From Raphanus sativus (lineage: Eukaryota; Streptophyta; Magnoliopsida; Brassicales; Brassicaceae): a stretch of DNA of 64,000 bases. The DNA lies in assembly GCF_000801105.2 (NCBI RefSeq), contig NC_079515.1, forward strand, positions 11,718,001 to 11,782,000, in the 5' to 3' direction. The notes below the pieces were generated by a model that had not been told where the DNA came from, searched no databases, and was given only the letters and a program-made list of their open reading frames with translations. The translations under genes were made by a program, and so were the position numbers. Shown one piece after another: positions 12,515-23,200 of the stretch (position 1 is its first letter; every line of letters starts with the position of its first letter).

Positions 12515-13030
12515 ATGTCCAACCCAATAACGGCCGCTTCATCGTCCACGACTGGAGATATTACCATTACCAGTGGTCTGGGACGAGCAAGAACTGGGGG
12601 AATACCTAGAAATTGTTCGTGCGGGGAGAGAATTGTCGAGCTAATATCCAAATCCCAGCCAAATCCATACCGCCGGTATTATCGGTGTCTCTATGCGGCT
12701 TCACTTAGGGTATTATCGGTGTCTCTTAAGCTTCACGTTTTTTTTTTATTTTTACATAATGTTGTGGGATCTAATGGAGTATTCGATCTAATGTTGTAGC
12801 TGGAGAACGACGACCACGTCTTCAAAAGGGTAGATGAAGCTTTCACCGATGAGATTCGACAGTTGCACAACCAAGTTCGAATCCTAGAAGAAAAAGTTCA
12901 ATTGCTTAAGGCAACAATAAGGAGTGAACGTCCGACATTAATGCCTAAGATATCAGGAGGTTGTGTCCCTGTTATTGTCGGCATCAGTGTCGTAGTTGTA
13001 GTTGTAGCCGGTATCATGATGTACAAGTAA
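12515..13030 (+). CDS. GRF-type zinc finger protein with C-terminal membrane segment (At4g04775-like)
   Basis: Two exons: 12515-12709 and 12800-13030 (90-bp GT-AG intron, phase 0); 141 aa. Residues about 29-82 are a GRF finger: GGIPRNCSCGERIVELIS, QPNPYRRYYRC, then LENDDHVFKRVDEAFTDEI. The last metal-binding Cys of the usual C-x-C...C...C pattern appears lost (RCLYAASLR where CxxF is usual). A short coiled coil (QLHNQVRILEEKVQLLKATI) and one hydrophobic segment ending at MMYK follow. This order matches a Brassicaceae-expanded family; its function is unknown. GRF fingers elsewhere bind nucleic acid. The C-terminal helix suggests tail-anchoring. It is intact and lies inside the candidate composite element. 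Confidence 0.8.
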
Positions 13031-13159
13031 TTATGTATTTTCTCCTTAGTTCTGCGAAGTTGGATAAAGTTTCTATTATTTTTACGATGTCAGACCATTG
13101 AAAAAAATGAAACTAACACAAAATCTGACCTATTTATACGAAAAGCCAAACAATTGATT

Positions 13160-13242
13160 AAGTGAAACTTAAGTGAAACGTAAGTGAAACTAGAAGTTGG
13201 AACAATTGATTAAGTAAAACTTAAGTGAAAGTTAAGTGAAAC
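13160..13242 (+). repeat. AAGTGAAAC motif array
   Basis: Exact AAGTGAAAC at 13160, 13171, 13182 and 13234, plus near-copies AAGTAAAAC and AAGTGAAAG between them. They are embedded in two larger diverged repeats beginning CAATTGATTAAGT. The array lies between the stops of the convergent GRF and DUF223 genes. Reverse-complement copies occur in the DUF223 intron (13828-13909) and at 14880. Confidence 0.75.
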
Positions 13243-13285
13243 CAGAAGTTAATACAATTTTTTAAGAGAAACCATAATACAAGAT

Positions 13286-14491
13286 TTACACAAGACATTC
13301 AACCCCATATTTATTAACATAAGAGTCGCTGTTTATTAAAGACTGCCTGAAGTACTCAACCTCGGACAAACGCGGATTGAACCTGAAGTCCGACAGTCCA
13401 TCTGCGGTCTCAAGCCATAGATCAGCAGGACCAATAATATATGTATAAATAATGACTTTAGTAAACGTTTAACTCAACTATCACATTTAAAAGTAGACAC
13501 AAAAACTACACTTACTCCAACAATGGCAGACCCTCCACATCTTAAGGGCCACAATCACCTGTCCTCTCATGTTTTTAAGACCATCCCAGAAGGCATAGAC
13601 CTGCTTGCCAGTTATTACACATTTTATCTGGCTGTCACTATTGAGAGAAGGTGTGTCAGTTACAATATAGATAAATTTATCTTGGATAATATGTTACTTT
13701 CTACTGACATATTGTCCCTTATGTAGAACACCATCCTTGGTCTTGTAGGGTCATCAAAATGGGCTTGCGTATCGAAGACCACTCCCATTGTATCTACCAT
13801 ATAAGTGTTACTCAACTAAATCAGTTCGTTTCACTTAGTTTCACTTACATCTACATAGTTACTCAACTAAACAATGTTCGTTTCACTTAGTTTTCACTTA
13901 GTTTCACTTACATCTACATAGTTGCTCAACTAAACAATGTTGCGATTACCAAGATCTACATATGTTAGCAGAACTCACACCTATGGGATAGTTTTGTTCC
14001 CTGTAGAACAAGTGAGGGATTGCAATGAATGTTCATGAACTCCATGAAGAGCCGATTGTTCAGAGGCTCGATTTTTCGGACTTCTGTGTCGGGCGTAGCA
14101 GTTAGTTTGAACCGAGACTTAGTTGCCTGGAAACCTCCACATGAATGTCCAACTTGTACCCGAAAGATTTCCACCCACATTCCCTCTTTCTCCTCGAAGC
14201 CTCTAAACTTATCATTATCCCCATAAACGCTCATCTCCATCTTGGACCCCTACATTAATAAATAAAGTACAAGGATCATTGTCGGTAAGATATGTGATGT
14301 TATGAATGACAAACTTGAGAGGTGATGATAACACTTACATCTTCATCTGCGAGGATATAGGTATAGAAAAGTATGGACGTAAGATAGGAGAGTAAATAAA
14401 CAGGGTAGACCCTGTGTATTTTGACTCTGAAACGCCAAGCCATGAGCTTGGGGTTATAACAAACCTCGGAAAGCTTGTTGTAGTGAGTCAT
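13286..14491 (-). CDS. DUF223 / RPA1-like OB-fold protein, intact five-exon gene
   Basis: Exons on the minus strand: 14491-14339, 14249-13981, 13810-13709, 13637-13516, 13455-13286. All introns are GT-AG, phases agree, and the product is 271 aa. OB-fold 1: LSEVCYNPKLMAWRFRVKIH, YILADED, MEMSVYGDNDKF, ATPDTEVRKIEPLNNRLFME. OB-fold 2: MVDTMGVVFDTQ, MVFYIRDNIDSQIKCVITGK, MRGQVIVALKMWRV. Tail: FNPRLSEVEYFRQSLINSD. This is the layout of DUF223 proteins, relatives of the RPA70 DNA-binding folds. DUF223 proteins form large Brassicaceae families, some linked to mobile elements. Nucleic-acid binding is expected but unproven. The retained frame across four introns argues against long neutral decay. Confidence 0.8.
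13811..13942. repeat. Duplicated CTCAACTAAA...GTTTCACTTAC unit with GTTTCACTT copies
   Basis: Two imperfect units of about 60 bp (from about 13811 and 13863) each contain GTTTCACTTAGTTTCACTTAC-type sequence followed by ATCTACATAGTT. A third start (CTCAACTAAACAATGTT) follows at 13926. Exact GTTTCACTT is at 13828, 13838, 13880 and 13901. This repeat occupies an intron of the DUF223 gene. Confidence 0.75.
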
Positions 14492-15325
14492 TTTGGAGTT
14501 GTTTGTAGAGAGATGGAGTAGAGATGAGAGAAGAGATGATAGTGGAGATGAGATGATGAATCATTTCTTTTCTTTTTGGTGACTGAAGTAAGTTACTTCG
14601 GTGGAGTTTAAATGCAATGAGATGATGGTTCGTGACGTTTCAATGCAAGTGTAGAGTCGCAAGTGTAATGATTATAAGAGACTTTTTCAATATCATTAAT
14701 TACATGAGGTTTGGAATATCATTAATTACAGGATTTTTGATATCATTAATTATATTTTTTCTATTTGTTTGCAAAATAAAATAATATAATATCTAGATAT
14801 ACATAGTTTCATAAATTTAGACTATCTAAATTCTGAAATTTTGGTTAATTTCATAAATTTAGACAATCAAAATTATTTAGTTTCACTTAAATATATAGAG
14901 TTATACATAGTTCCAAAGCCTATAGATACTATTCGAGTCAGAAGCGTGCTTGAGAAGTCGTGACAGTTTGAAAATATCAAAGGGACACACTATCTATGGT
15001 GTTTAAATGCAAATAAATCATGAAATGACAGTTATTAAAATAACCCACTCAGTGAGTTTCACTAAATTATTCTCAAAATATCTCTTCTTTATTGCATGTT
15101 CGTTTTTCAACCCATGCGCCTGTTCTTGCAGTGAGAACTCATGTCTTCTCGTCTTCTATAGACGTCTATCAAATCACTCTTAAGTGGGATAGTAAATACA
15201 ATCTTATCTGTAAGAGGATCATCCCCATTATAAATAGGTTTATCACATGTCCAAAAACGTTAATCTTTCCATTTACTCGACTAAACGAATATCGAATTAT
15301 CTCGAATGTCTCTCCACACTCCTCC

Positions 15326-16027
15326 ATGTCGAACTTGGATTCTCTCCCTCCTTCCATCCTCCATAAGATTCTCTCAAAGGTAGCAACACGTCACATCCGG
15401 GACTTCGGTAGTGCTAGAATTGCTTTCTCCGGGTTTAATTAAATCGGCAGAGATGACTACTTCTACCGATCTGCTGATCTCATTCACTTCAATGATTGGA
15501 TTTATGAGGTTAATGCTGTAAGAAAATTCCGACTTCTGTGCTACCAAGCCGGTAATCCAGAGGCCATCTACTTCCGCGGTATGTATGAGTACTTCCACCT
15601 CCATTTACTTGATCAAAGAAGAGAGAAAATCCATCTTGCTGCTTAGAGAGGATTGTTGTTGGCCAAGTATGTAGATGAAATGCTCAACTTAGCGTTTAGT
15701 GTAGATGATGGAGGGTTGGTTCACAACTATCCTAACTTCACTCGTGAATTTGCTGACCGGCTGTATTATATGATCAGGAATAATATATGCTCAGCCCATT
15801 GGGGTTATGAAAAACCCGAGGTGTTTACGTCTTTACTGCAAAGAATAAAGCCTTGGTCCGTTTCAAAGGATTGCCTGTGCTCCGCAGTAGAAGAACCGGT
15901 GTTTGTAGTCTCCTTAGATGGATCAAGAACACAGTGGATATGTGATCATTGTTTCTGGCAATGTGCAGTTTGGAACTTCTGCCATGAAATTCACATGACC
16001 GCTGCCCACTGGCCAATTGAAGATTAG
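15326..16027 (+). pseudogene. F-box protein (At2g35280-like) with two in-frame stops
   Basis: One uninterrupted frame runs from ATG 15326 to TAG 16025-16027 (234 codons), broken only by TAA at 15440-15442 and TAG at 15644-15646. The start NLDSLPPSILHKILSKVA is the F-box. RDDYFYRSADL, GNPEAIYFRGMYEYFH and IHLAA-stop-RGLLLAKY fit the F-box At2g35280-like family. Both stops fall where that family has Glu (FNE and LAAER), so each is one base change from GAA/GAG. The C-terminal half continues with CDHCFWQC. There are no frameshifts, which suggests recent loss of function. Readthrough or assembly error cannot be excluded. Confidence 0.78.
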
Positions 16028-16935
16028 TTTCTCTAGTTATGGCGTGTAGTTTTATCTACTTTTACTAGGTTTCGGATAATGTAATGTCTACTTTTACTAA
16101 TTTTCAGATAATGTAATGTATAGTTAGACAATATAAATCCCAGAGTTTTACCTACTTATACATAGTTATAATTATGAAATTTCTGTAATTGACTCTTCAC
16201 ATTTTGACCCAACTCTATTTATATAAACTATTTTTTATTTCAAAATCAATAAATATGTCAATAACAACAATTGTGTCCAAACAATAACATAATAAAAATT
16301 TCCAAATCTAAAAGTGCGATTTAGTTCAATTTAGAATAACTTGTGTGTATGTTTGTTGAAGATTAATTACGATGTACAGTTTCACCAATATTGACAATTA
16401 CACTAATTCTTACAAAGGTTTCAGAAGTTATGGAGAAAGATATCTGAATTTCATGGATCGGACATAGATGGTCCGCGAATTGCACCTGGTTGGGTTGTAA
16501 TTATGCAAGTTTCTGTTGGGTCTGTGGTCTTCTAATAATTTTTCTGATTTAATTAAAGATATATTTAGTTCTAAATCCGGTCAATTTTGGGTAGGAGTAT
16601 CTCAGATCATTTTTTTTCGGGCAGGAGCACCTGAGCACGTTTAATTCCTTAAAGAAGCATTTAGACCGTAAGAAAGTGAACCGGGTTAAAAAAAACCCAA
16701 GAAAACCACAATTAATAAATACCCGTGACCCATCTAAACCCGACCCGAATAAGCTGACCGACATCCCTTAATTAACCTTGCCGGCGAATCTCTCCGTCTT
16801 CCGACTTCCTCTCTAGCCACACAAAAGACCCCCTGCTTTTCCAAATATATGATTTTCTCTGTTGCTGATCAGTGAAAAAGAGTTTTTTTTTTTGATTTAT
16901 CTGGTTCTCACCTGCGTCTCAAAGCTGCCAATACC
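16028..16935. other. End of composite element and COQ6 promoter region
   Basis: 16028-16594 is AT-rich without a frame. 16595-16657 holds the right terminus and putative duplication of the composite element. 16660-16935 is the proximal promoter and leader of COQ6, CT-rich near 16790-16930. No clear TATA box was assigned. Confidence 0.55.
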
Positions 16936-19863
16936 ATGAACAGGTTTACGGATTCGCCCCTTTCTTGTTCGATTACTTTTGTGTCTTTTCTTCAGTTAAG
17001 AAGCTCCATGCTATTATTTTTGCTCTCATGTAGTTTGGTCTCTAACACAGGGTGCTTGCAAGGAAACAACTCAGGACTAATGTCTGTGGAACAACAAAGA
17101 TCTTCCGGAGGACTTTTTCAACACACCCAGTCTCTACTTCTGGTTCCAATGTAAGCTGATCCGCGCACATTCTTGTTTTTTTTTTGATATTGACATCCCC
17201 AGAGTCTTCTTTGGTCGCTGTAGTGTTGTTCATCATGTTCGATACCCTTATTTTGTCTGATAGATTTGATATCTTTTTATTTGATATTAAAACATTTCCG
17301 GAATGGGAAGTTGAAATATGATTTTGTCTGTCAATACAAGTTAATAATAGTCACATGTGTTAAATGATTTGCAGGAGAAGAGCAATGCGAAAACGAATTC
17401 CATTGAAGATGATAGTCCACAACATGACATTGCTATTGTTGGTGGTGGAATGGTTGGAATTGCTTTAGCTGCTTCGTTGGGTAAGCAATGATTACTACTA
17501 TTCTTGATTTTTCTCTCGATTAGGCTGTAATTTATGGTCAGCCAACTATAACATTTTTATACTTGTTGATTTTGACAAAAGATGTTTGTTATTCTCTCAG
17601 CTAGCAAGCCATTGACAAAGCACTTGAATGTTGCTATTATTGACAACAATCCTCTTTTGGGGAGAAAAAGTACCATAGAGAAAGGTCACCCACCTGATCC
17701 TAGAGTCAGTACTGTCACACCTGCAACTATATCCTTCCTCAAAGGTAACACTTACGTTTCTGGACACAGTTTTTGCTCATTTGAGTTTTCTAGAAATTGG
17801 CTAATCTGAGTTTGAGATGCTGGTTTATCCACTTTGAACCCAATTTTTGAGCTACAGTCCATGATATTTCCTTTATAGTTATATCTTTGGAGTCGTTTCT
17901 TTGGTTTTAATAATGCAGGTATTGGTGCCTGGAAATACATCGAAGAGCAGCGACATGCGTATTTTGACAAAATGCAGGTAATGATTATTAAGTTTTTATA
18001 TTCCTTTCCGAAGCTGCTGAGATTTTTGACCTGCGTCAAATGTATCTTTCTCTGCATGACCACATGTAGCTCACTTTGCGTTTGTGGCTATGATTTTTGT
18101 GGAACATATTTCTTGACTATGGCTCAACATTGGTTTGATTTTACTGCCGTTTGGCACTTAGCTATTTACATGTTAGTATAAAGTGTCCCTTCCTTTATTT
18201 GAAGTTGACCTTAAAACCAAAACTACCATCAGATCTAGGTGTGATGATCTACTGTGTAGGGTCTGCATTATAATGATTTGCTAGACTAAACAAAGTCATA
18301 TTTTTTTGTCTGGTTTTAGGTATGGGACTACACAGGTCTTGGATATACAAGATACAATGCTAAAGATGTCGATCAAGATATTTTGGGGTAAACAAAATCT
18401 TATTGATATATACATCCGTGTTAATGTTAGTAATACCTGTGTACTCATAACTTGACATGATCCAGGTGTGTTGTGGAGAATAAAGTTCTTCAGAGTTCTC
18501 AGCTATCTTGTGTACAGGTATTTTACTTTCTTGGGTCCATCCCAGTTTGTTTATTTCACTTACTTTTTTCGATAAATGAAGCATATATCAACCCTCAAAA
18601 AAGCTTATCTATATAGCTAGACCGGTGTCCAACTGAACGCAAGTTTAGAAACAGAGGGTGTGCTAATTTCTTATAAATTGTAAAACCAATTACTACATTC
18701 TTCAACTTCTTAGTTAGTTTTATTTAAATTTCAAAGAGTTTATCAGTCATATTTTTAATTCTTCTTACACGAGAGAGCTTGGTATTTACAGGAATCAGAT
18801 CTCCAGAAGACTATCTATCCAGCGAGGTTAAACTCAATGAATATGTTACCTAGTTCCTCGTTGACTGGTCTTGGTGAAGTACCATCCACAACAGATTTGT
18901 TCATGCGAGGACGCCTTGCGAAGCTGGAGCTAAGCGATGGAAACAACGTCTATGCAAAGCTGGTGGTAGGTGCTGACGGGTCCAAGTCGCGAGTGAGGGA
19001 GTTGGCAGGAATCAAAACAACAGGATGGAACTACTCTCAGAACGCTATAATCTGTACAGTTGAGCACACTGTCGAAAACTTCACTGCGTGGCAACGGTTT
19101 TTACCCAATGGACCCATCGCACTTCTTCCAATTGGTGACAAGTTTAGCAACATAGTATGGACCATGGATCCAACAGAGGCGTCAGATCGCAAATCCATGA
19201 GCGAGGATGACTTCATCAAAGCTGTAAACGACGCTCTGGATTATGGATACGGTCCACATCCAGAGACAACAGGTTCAGGGGGTAGTAGTCTCTCTTGGCT
19301 TACAGGAGATGTAAACATATCCGCCAAGGAGAGGTTTGAAACTCCACCAAAGGTTGTGAAGCTTTCATCAGAAAGAATGATGTTTCCTTTGTCTTTAAGG
19401 CATGCAAAGGACTATGTGTCAAACCGTGTGGCTCTCGTGGGTGACTCAGCTCATACTGTTCATCCGTTGGCCGGCCAAGGAGTGAATCTAGGATTTGCTG
19501 ATGCGAGTGCTCTCTCCAGAGCTATAGCAGAAGGCATTGCTCTCGGTACCGATATTGGCGAGGTACATATGATTGGATTGGATTCTAAGTCTTAAACTAC
19601 ATGTGTATGATCAGTTATTGATTACTTGATGAACCTTTGTCTTGTAGGCGAATCTGCTCAAACGATATGAAGCGGAGAGAAAACCTGCAAATATAGCAAT
19701 GATGGCGGTTTTAGATGGAATCCAGAAGATGTACGCAGTGAATTTCGGACCGCTGAATGCATTGAGAGCGGCTGCATTTCACGGGGCTCATTACATTTCC
19801 CCTCTTAAAAAGCGTATCATATCATATGCTTCAGGAGAGCAGTCTTTGCCACTCTTTTCTTGA
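16936..19863 (+). CDS. COQ6: Ubiquinone biosynthesis flavin monooxygenase COQ6, mitochondrial (At3g24200-like)
   Basis: Nine exons: 16936-16943, 17051-17150, 17375-17480, 17601-17744, 17919-17977, 18320-18387, 18466-18517, 18792-19562, 19648-19863; 507 aa, all GT-AG. The first coding exon is only 8 nt (ATGAACAG). The N terminus is basic and serine-rich (TKIFRRTFSTHPVSTSGSN), as for mitochondrial import. FAD/NAD(P) motifs: DIAIVGGGMVGIALAAS (GxGxxG), DPRVSTVTPATISFL, and RVALVGDSAHTVHPLAGQG (the GD motif of UbiH/COQ6 hydroxylases). COQ6 hydroxylates the benzoquinone ring (C5) during ubiquinone synthesis in the COQ complex at the inner membrane. The gene is intact and full length. Its Arabidopsis neighbour order is retained on the downstream side. 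Confidence 0.92.
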
Positions 19864-20245
19864 GCAAGCCAGTCTCTTATCAGAGAGATTGGTCGCCTCT
19901 CTATCAAGAACTCTGAATCTTCTCTCTGCTTTTACCTTATAGATACTTGAATGGTTATTGAAAACAGCTTCTGTAGTGTAACTTGACCTGTATCTTTGAA
20001 TTTTATACTTCTGAATAAAATCTTGCATTTTGTGATATATTAAAATAGTTTGCATGATATTAGGTGTAGGCTACACTGGCAATGGCAAGGAAAAGACAGT
20101 GTTTCATTTCAACTGTGTTATTATTACAGCAAGTATATGTGTTAATGGGAACAGACGATCTTAATCAGCTGTTGTCTATAATATATATTATCGGGTACTA
20201 TAAATTGAACTTATATGCACAATTGTACAAAGCTCAACACAATAT
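19864..20245. other. 3' UTRs of convergent COQ6 and ABC1K genes
   Basis: These 382 bp separate the stop codons of the two convergent genes. AATAAA-like words occur at about 20015 (GAATAAAATC) for COQ6. No further feature was seen. Confidence 0.5.
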
Positions 20246-23200
20246 TTACAAAAAGGTATCCCGAACTATCCTCGCCATGACTCTTGACCCAAGCCTACTC
20301 ATAATCTCCGGCAGTACTGTCGCAGAGATTCCAGGCAACACAGGAAGCAGTTCCCGAACCACTTGAGATACATCTACGACCTGTTTTATGATGTTGAACA
20401 CACACACACACAAGTTCAAAAACTCAGGTACTACGGAGATTTATTCTCCATTATATGAGAAGGTTCAGAGAGATTTAAGAAACTAACCTGATCAGGATTA
20501 TTCGACATGGAGCTTCTTGCGGTAAGGAACTCGATTACTTTCTGAACATTGTTCAGGATGACTTTGTCTTCTTCTGTTACAGATGGAAGAAGTGCTGCAG
20601 GCCTGAAGGGTCCTAGTGTTGGTACCATACCGAAGACTGGTGGTGCGTTTCTGAATCCAAAGACCGCCATTGCTTGCACCAGCTGTTCTCTCGTGATTGC
20701 ATCAATGCCTTTTACTATCTGTTTTGAGTAACCACAACATTTGTCAGTACTCAGTATGCCATGAAGAAATTAAGTAACTCTAAGCTTATCTACATGATAA
20801 TCGTCCAATTCTCATATTTGTGACTAGTAAATACCTCATCCAGTAGAAACTCGCGGAAGAAGTTTCCTTTCTCGGAAAGCAGAAAAGACAAAGCGACTCT
20901 CGTTTGAGCTGGCTGGTTCGGTTGTGATGCACCGGCTGGAAACGAAGGAACCAGACTAGTTGTCTGGTTTTGGATAAGAGCCAGCTCAGCCATGCCTCCA
21001 TTCATATCTTCCCCTCCTCCACTTTTGGCTGCAGTAATAAAAGTCTCAAAGGCTTGCATCACATCGATGAATCTCTCAGCATCAAAAACGCCGGTCTTCC
21101 CATATATTGTGTATCGTAAAGCCTCCCTCAGGCGAGGTGATTCATCCGTCAGGAGCCTCTAAATATTGAGGCAATCATATGAAGACCCATCAGTATTTTG
21201 TAAGGTCTAATGAATGAGTGGTATGCTCACAGTTAGAGAGTTCATAAAAAAATACCTGAGCTATATAAGGATAAGCCTCGTCCACAATAGCAAATTCAGG
21301 ATTCCCCACTAGAGCTATCCCTTCGAGCACACCAATTGCTCTAATTATAAGGGCGAAATAAGGTGGAATTCTGAAAGGATAGTCAAACGTTATCTGCGCC
21401 AAATCTGCTGCCAACTCCTGAAAGTTGATGTTTTTAGCTCCACCACCTTCAAGAGCCTGATCAAAAACCTTGGCCAGGACAGGTAATATAGGTGCCAGAT
21501 TGACCCCATCAGGGATGAAACCAAGTTTGACAAAATCTTTGACTATGGCATCATAGTCTCTGTGAATTAAGTGTGCTATGGCTTCAATCATTCCGTACTT
21601 CTGATCATCAGTCAATTTCGTAACAAGACCTGTCAGTCAATGAATGCACAAAATTGTAAAATGTCAACACAAGGGTTTTCTCGTACCACAGTGACTATAA
21701 CTGTGGAGCCAAATGCCATCATGATAATACCACTTGGAACTAGAAACATTACCAAAATCAAGGATGGCAAGCTTCCCGTCTGGGGTACGAATCATATTTC
21801 CAGGATGAGGGTCAGCATGGAAAAACCCAGTATCAAGTAACTGAAGCACACAAGGAGTATCACGGTTAAAAGGAAGAGTATAAATGTACTAACCTAAGCA
21901 CACATTTATTATACCGTGCAATAATTATGCACGAAGCGTTACCTGCTTTAAATAACAAATAACACCAACATTCACAAGCTCTCCAACGTCACTCTCAATA
22001 CTCTGTGACAGTTTCTCGCCATCAATCCACTGTGTTGTTAGAACCTTCCTTGACGTGTAGTTTTGGTAGGTTTTTGGTACAACAACCTGAACCCATCAAT
22101 AATTGCACGATTAGAAACCATTCCACAAATCTTAAGTCAAATAAAAAGCTATGATGGGTCGCTTAAAAATTATGAAGCGTACTTGTGGGAGATCTTTCTT
22201 CATCATCTCTGCAAAATATGTTCCATTTTCTCCCTCGTTAACATAATCCAGCTCCTCAAAAAAACGAGCAGCCCATTCATCAACCAGTCCAACAACATCT
22301 ACTGACACCTGCATGAAAATTCCAGAAAAGAACGGAAGTCAGTAAGATAAATGGTGAAAGAGAACAGTAAGTGCAGCAGACGAAAACTTGCCTGTGGGAA
22401 CTTCCGTAGAAACAGACCCAAATTCCTTATAACAAACAAGTCAACAGTCACAGTCTCAAGAACAAAAGGTCTCTGTACTTTCACTGCCACCAGATCCCCA
22501 TTTTCCTTTAGTCTTCCCTTATACACTTGTCCCAGAGATGCTAGAAACAAAATCACAGTAATTCAGCTGGAACTAAGTCTGCTGAAATGACAAGTAGGGC
22601 AAAAGAATATCATGTTCAAAACTTACCTGCAGCGATTGGGGAAGGAGAGAGCTCTGAGTAAACTTCATGCCACGGCTTCCCAAGCTCCTCCTCGATAAGA
22701 GCCATTGCTACATCATCAGGAAATGAAGGGACCTTCACATAAACAAAAAAAAAAACAGAAAACACTCACATTAAGCCATGCTTAATAGACAGAAAACTCT
22801 AATGGGAGAAATAAAGACTTATCTGACAAGGAATGAAGGGAAACAACAATATACCTTGTCACAGAGCTTCTGTAGTTCTGTCATTGCAGCAGGGGACAGT
22901 ATATCTGGTCGAATACTCAAAGCTTGCCCAAGTTTAATGTAAGCTGGACCCAAGGAAGTAACAATTTCCCTCAGTTCAATTGCTCTAGCAACCTCATTCT
23001 GAAAACGATTACCAACGAAAAAAATGAGACTCATATTAAAATACTTGCAAGCAGAACAATACTGAAACGGTGAACAAAATTGGAAGTACTGCAACTGTTT
23101 AAGGCACTACCTATCATTAGAATCAACAAGGAACGAAACAAAGATATGCAAAGTAAACCACAAGGCCTACAATTATCTTTTCTGTTTACTGTTCATCCAC

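Larger units (their letters stand above)
10404..16648. mobile_element. Candidate composite MULE-like element carrying four gene modules
   Basis: The termini are inverted relatives. GTGCTCAGGTACTC (10410-10423), 17 bp, GATCTGACATACTC (10441-10454) is mirrored on the minus strand by GTGCTCAGGTGCTC (16638-16625), 16 bp, GATCTGAGATACTC (16608-16595). That is 13/14 matches in each block with near-identical spacing. Just outside lie ATAAAGAAG (10395-10403) and TTAAAGAAG (16649-16657), an 8/9 match of the 9 bp expected for Mutator-type insertion. The interval separates two genes that are neighbours in Arabidopsis (At3g24210, At3g24200). It holds a MULE N-terminal-like ORF, a GRF/membrane protein, a DUF223 gene and an F-box pseudogene. 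No DDE transposase core is seen. The exact ends are inferred. Confidence 0.6.
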
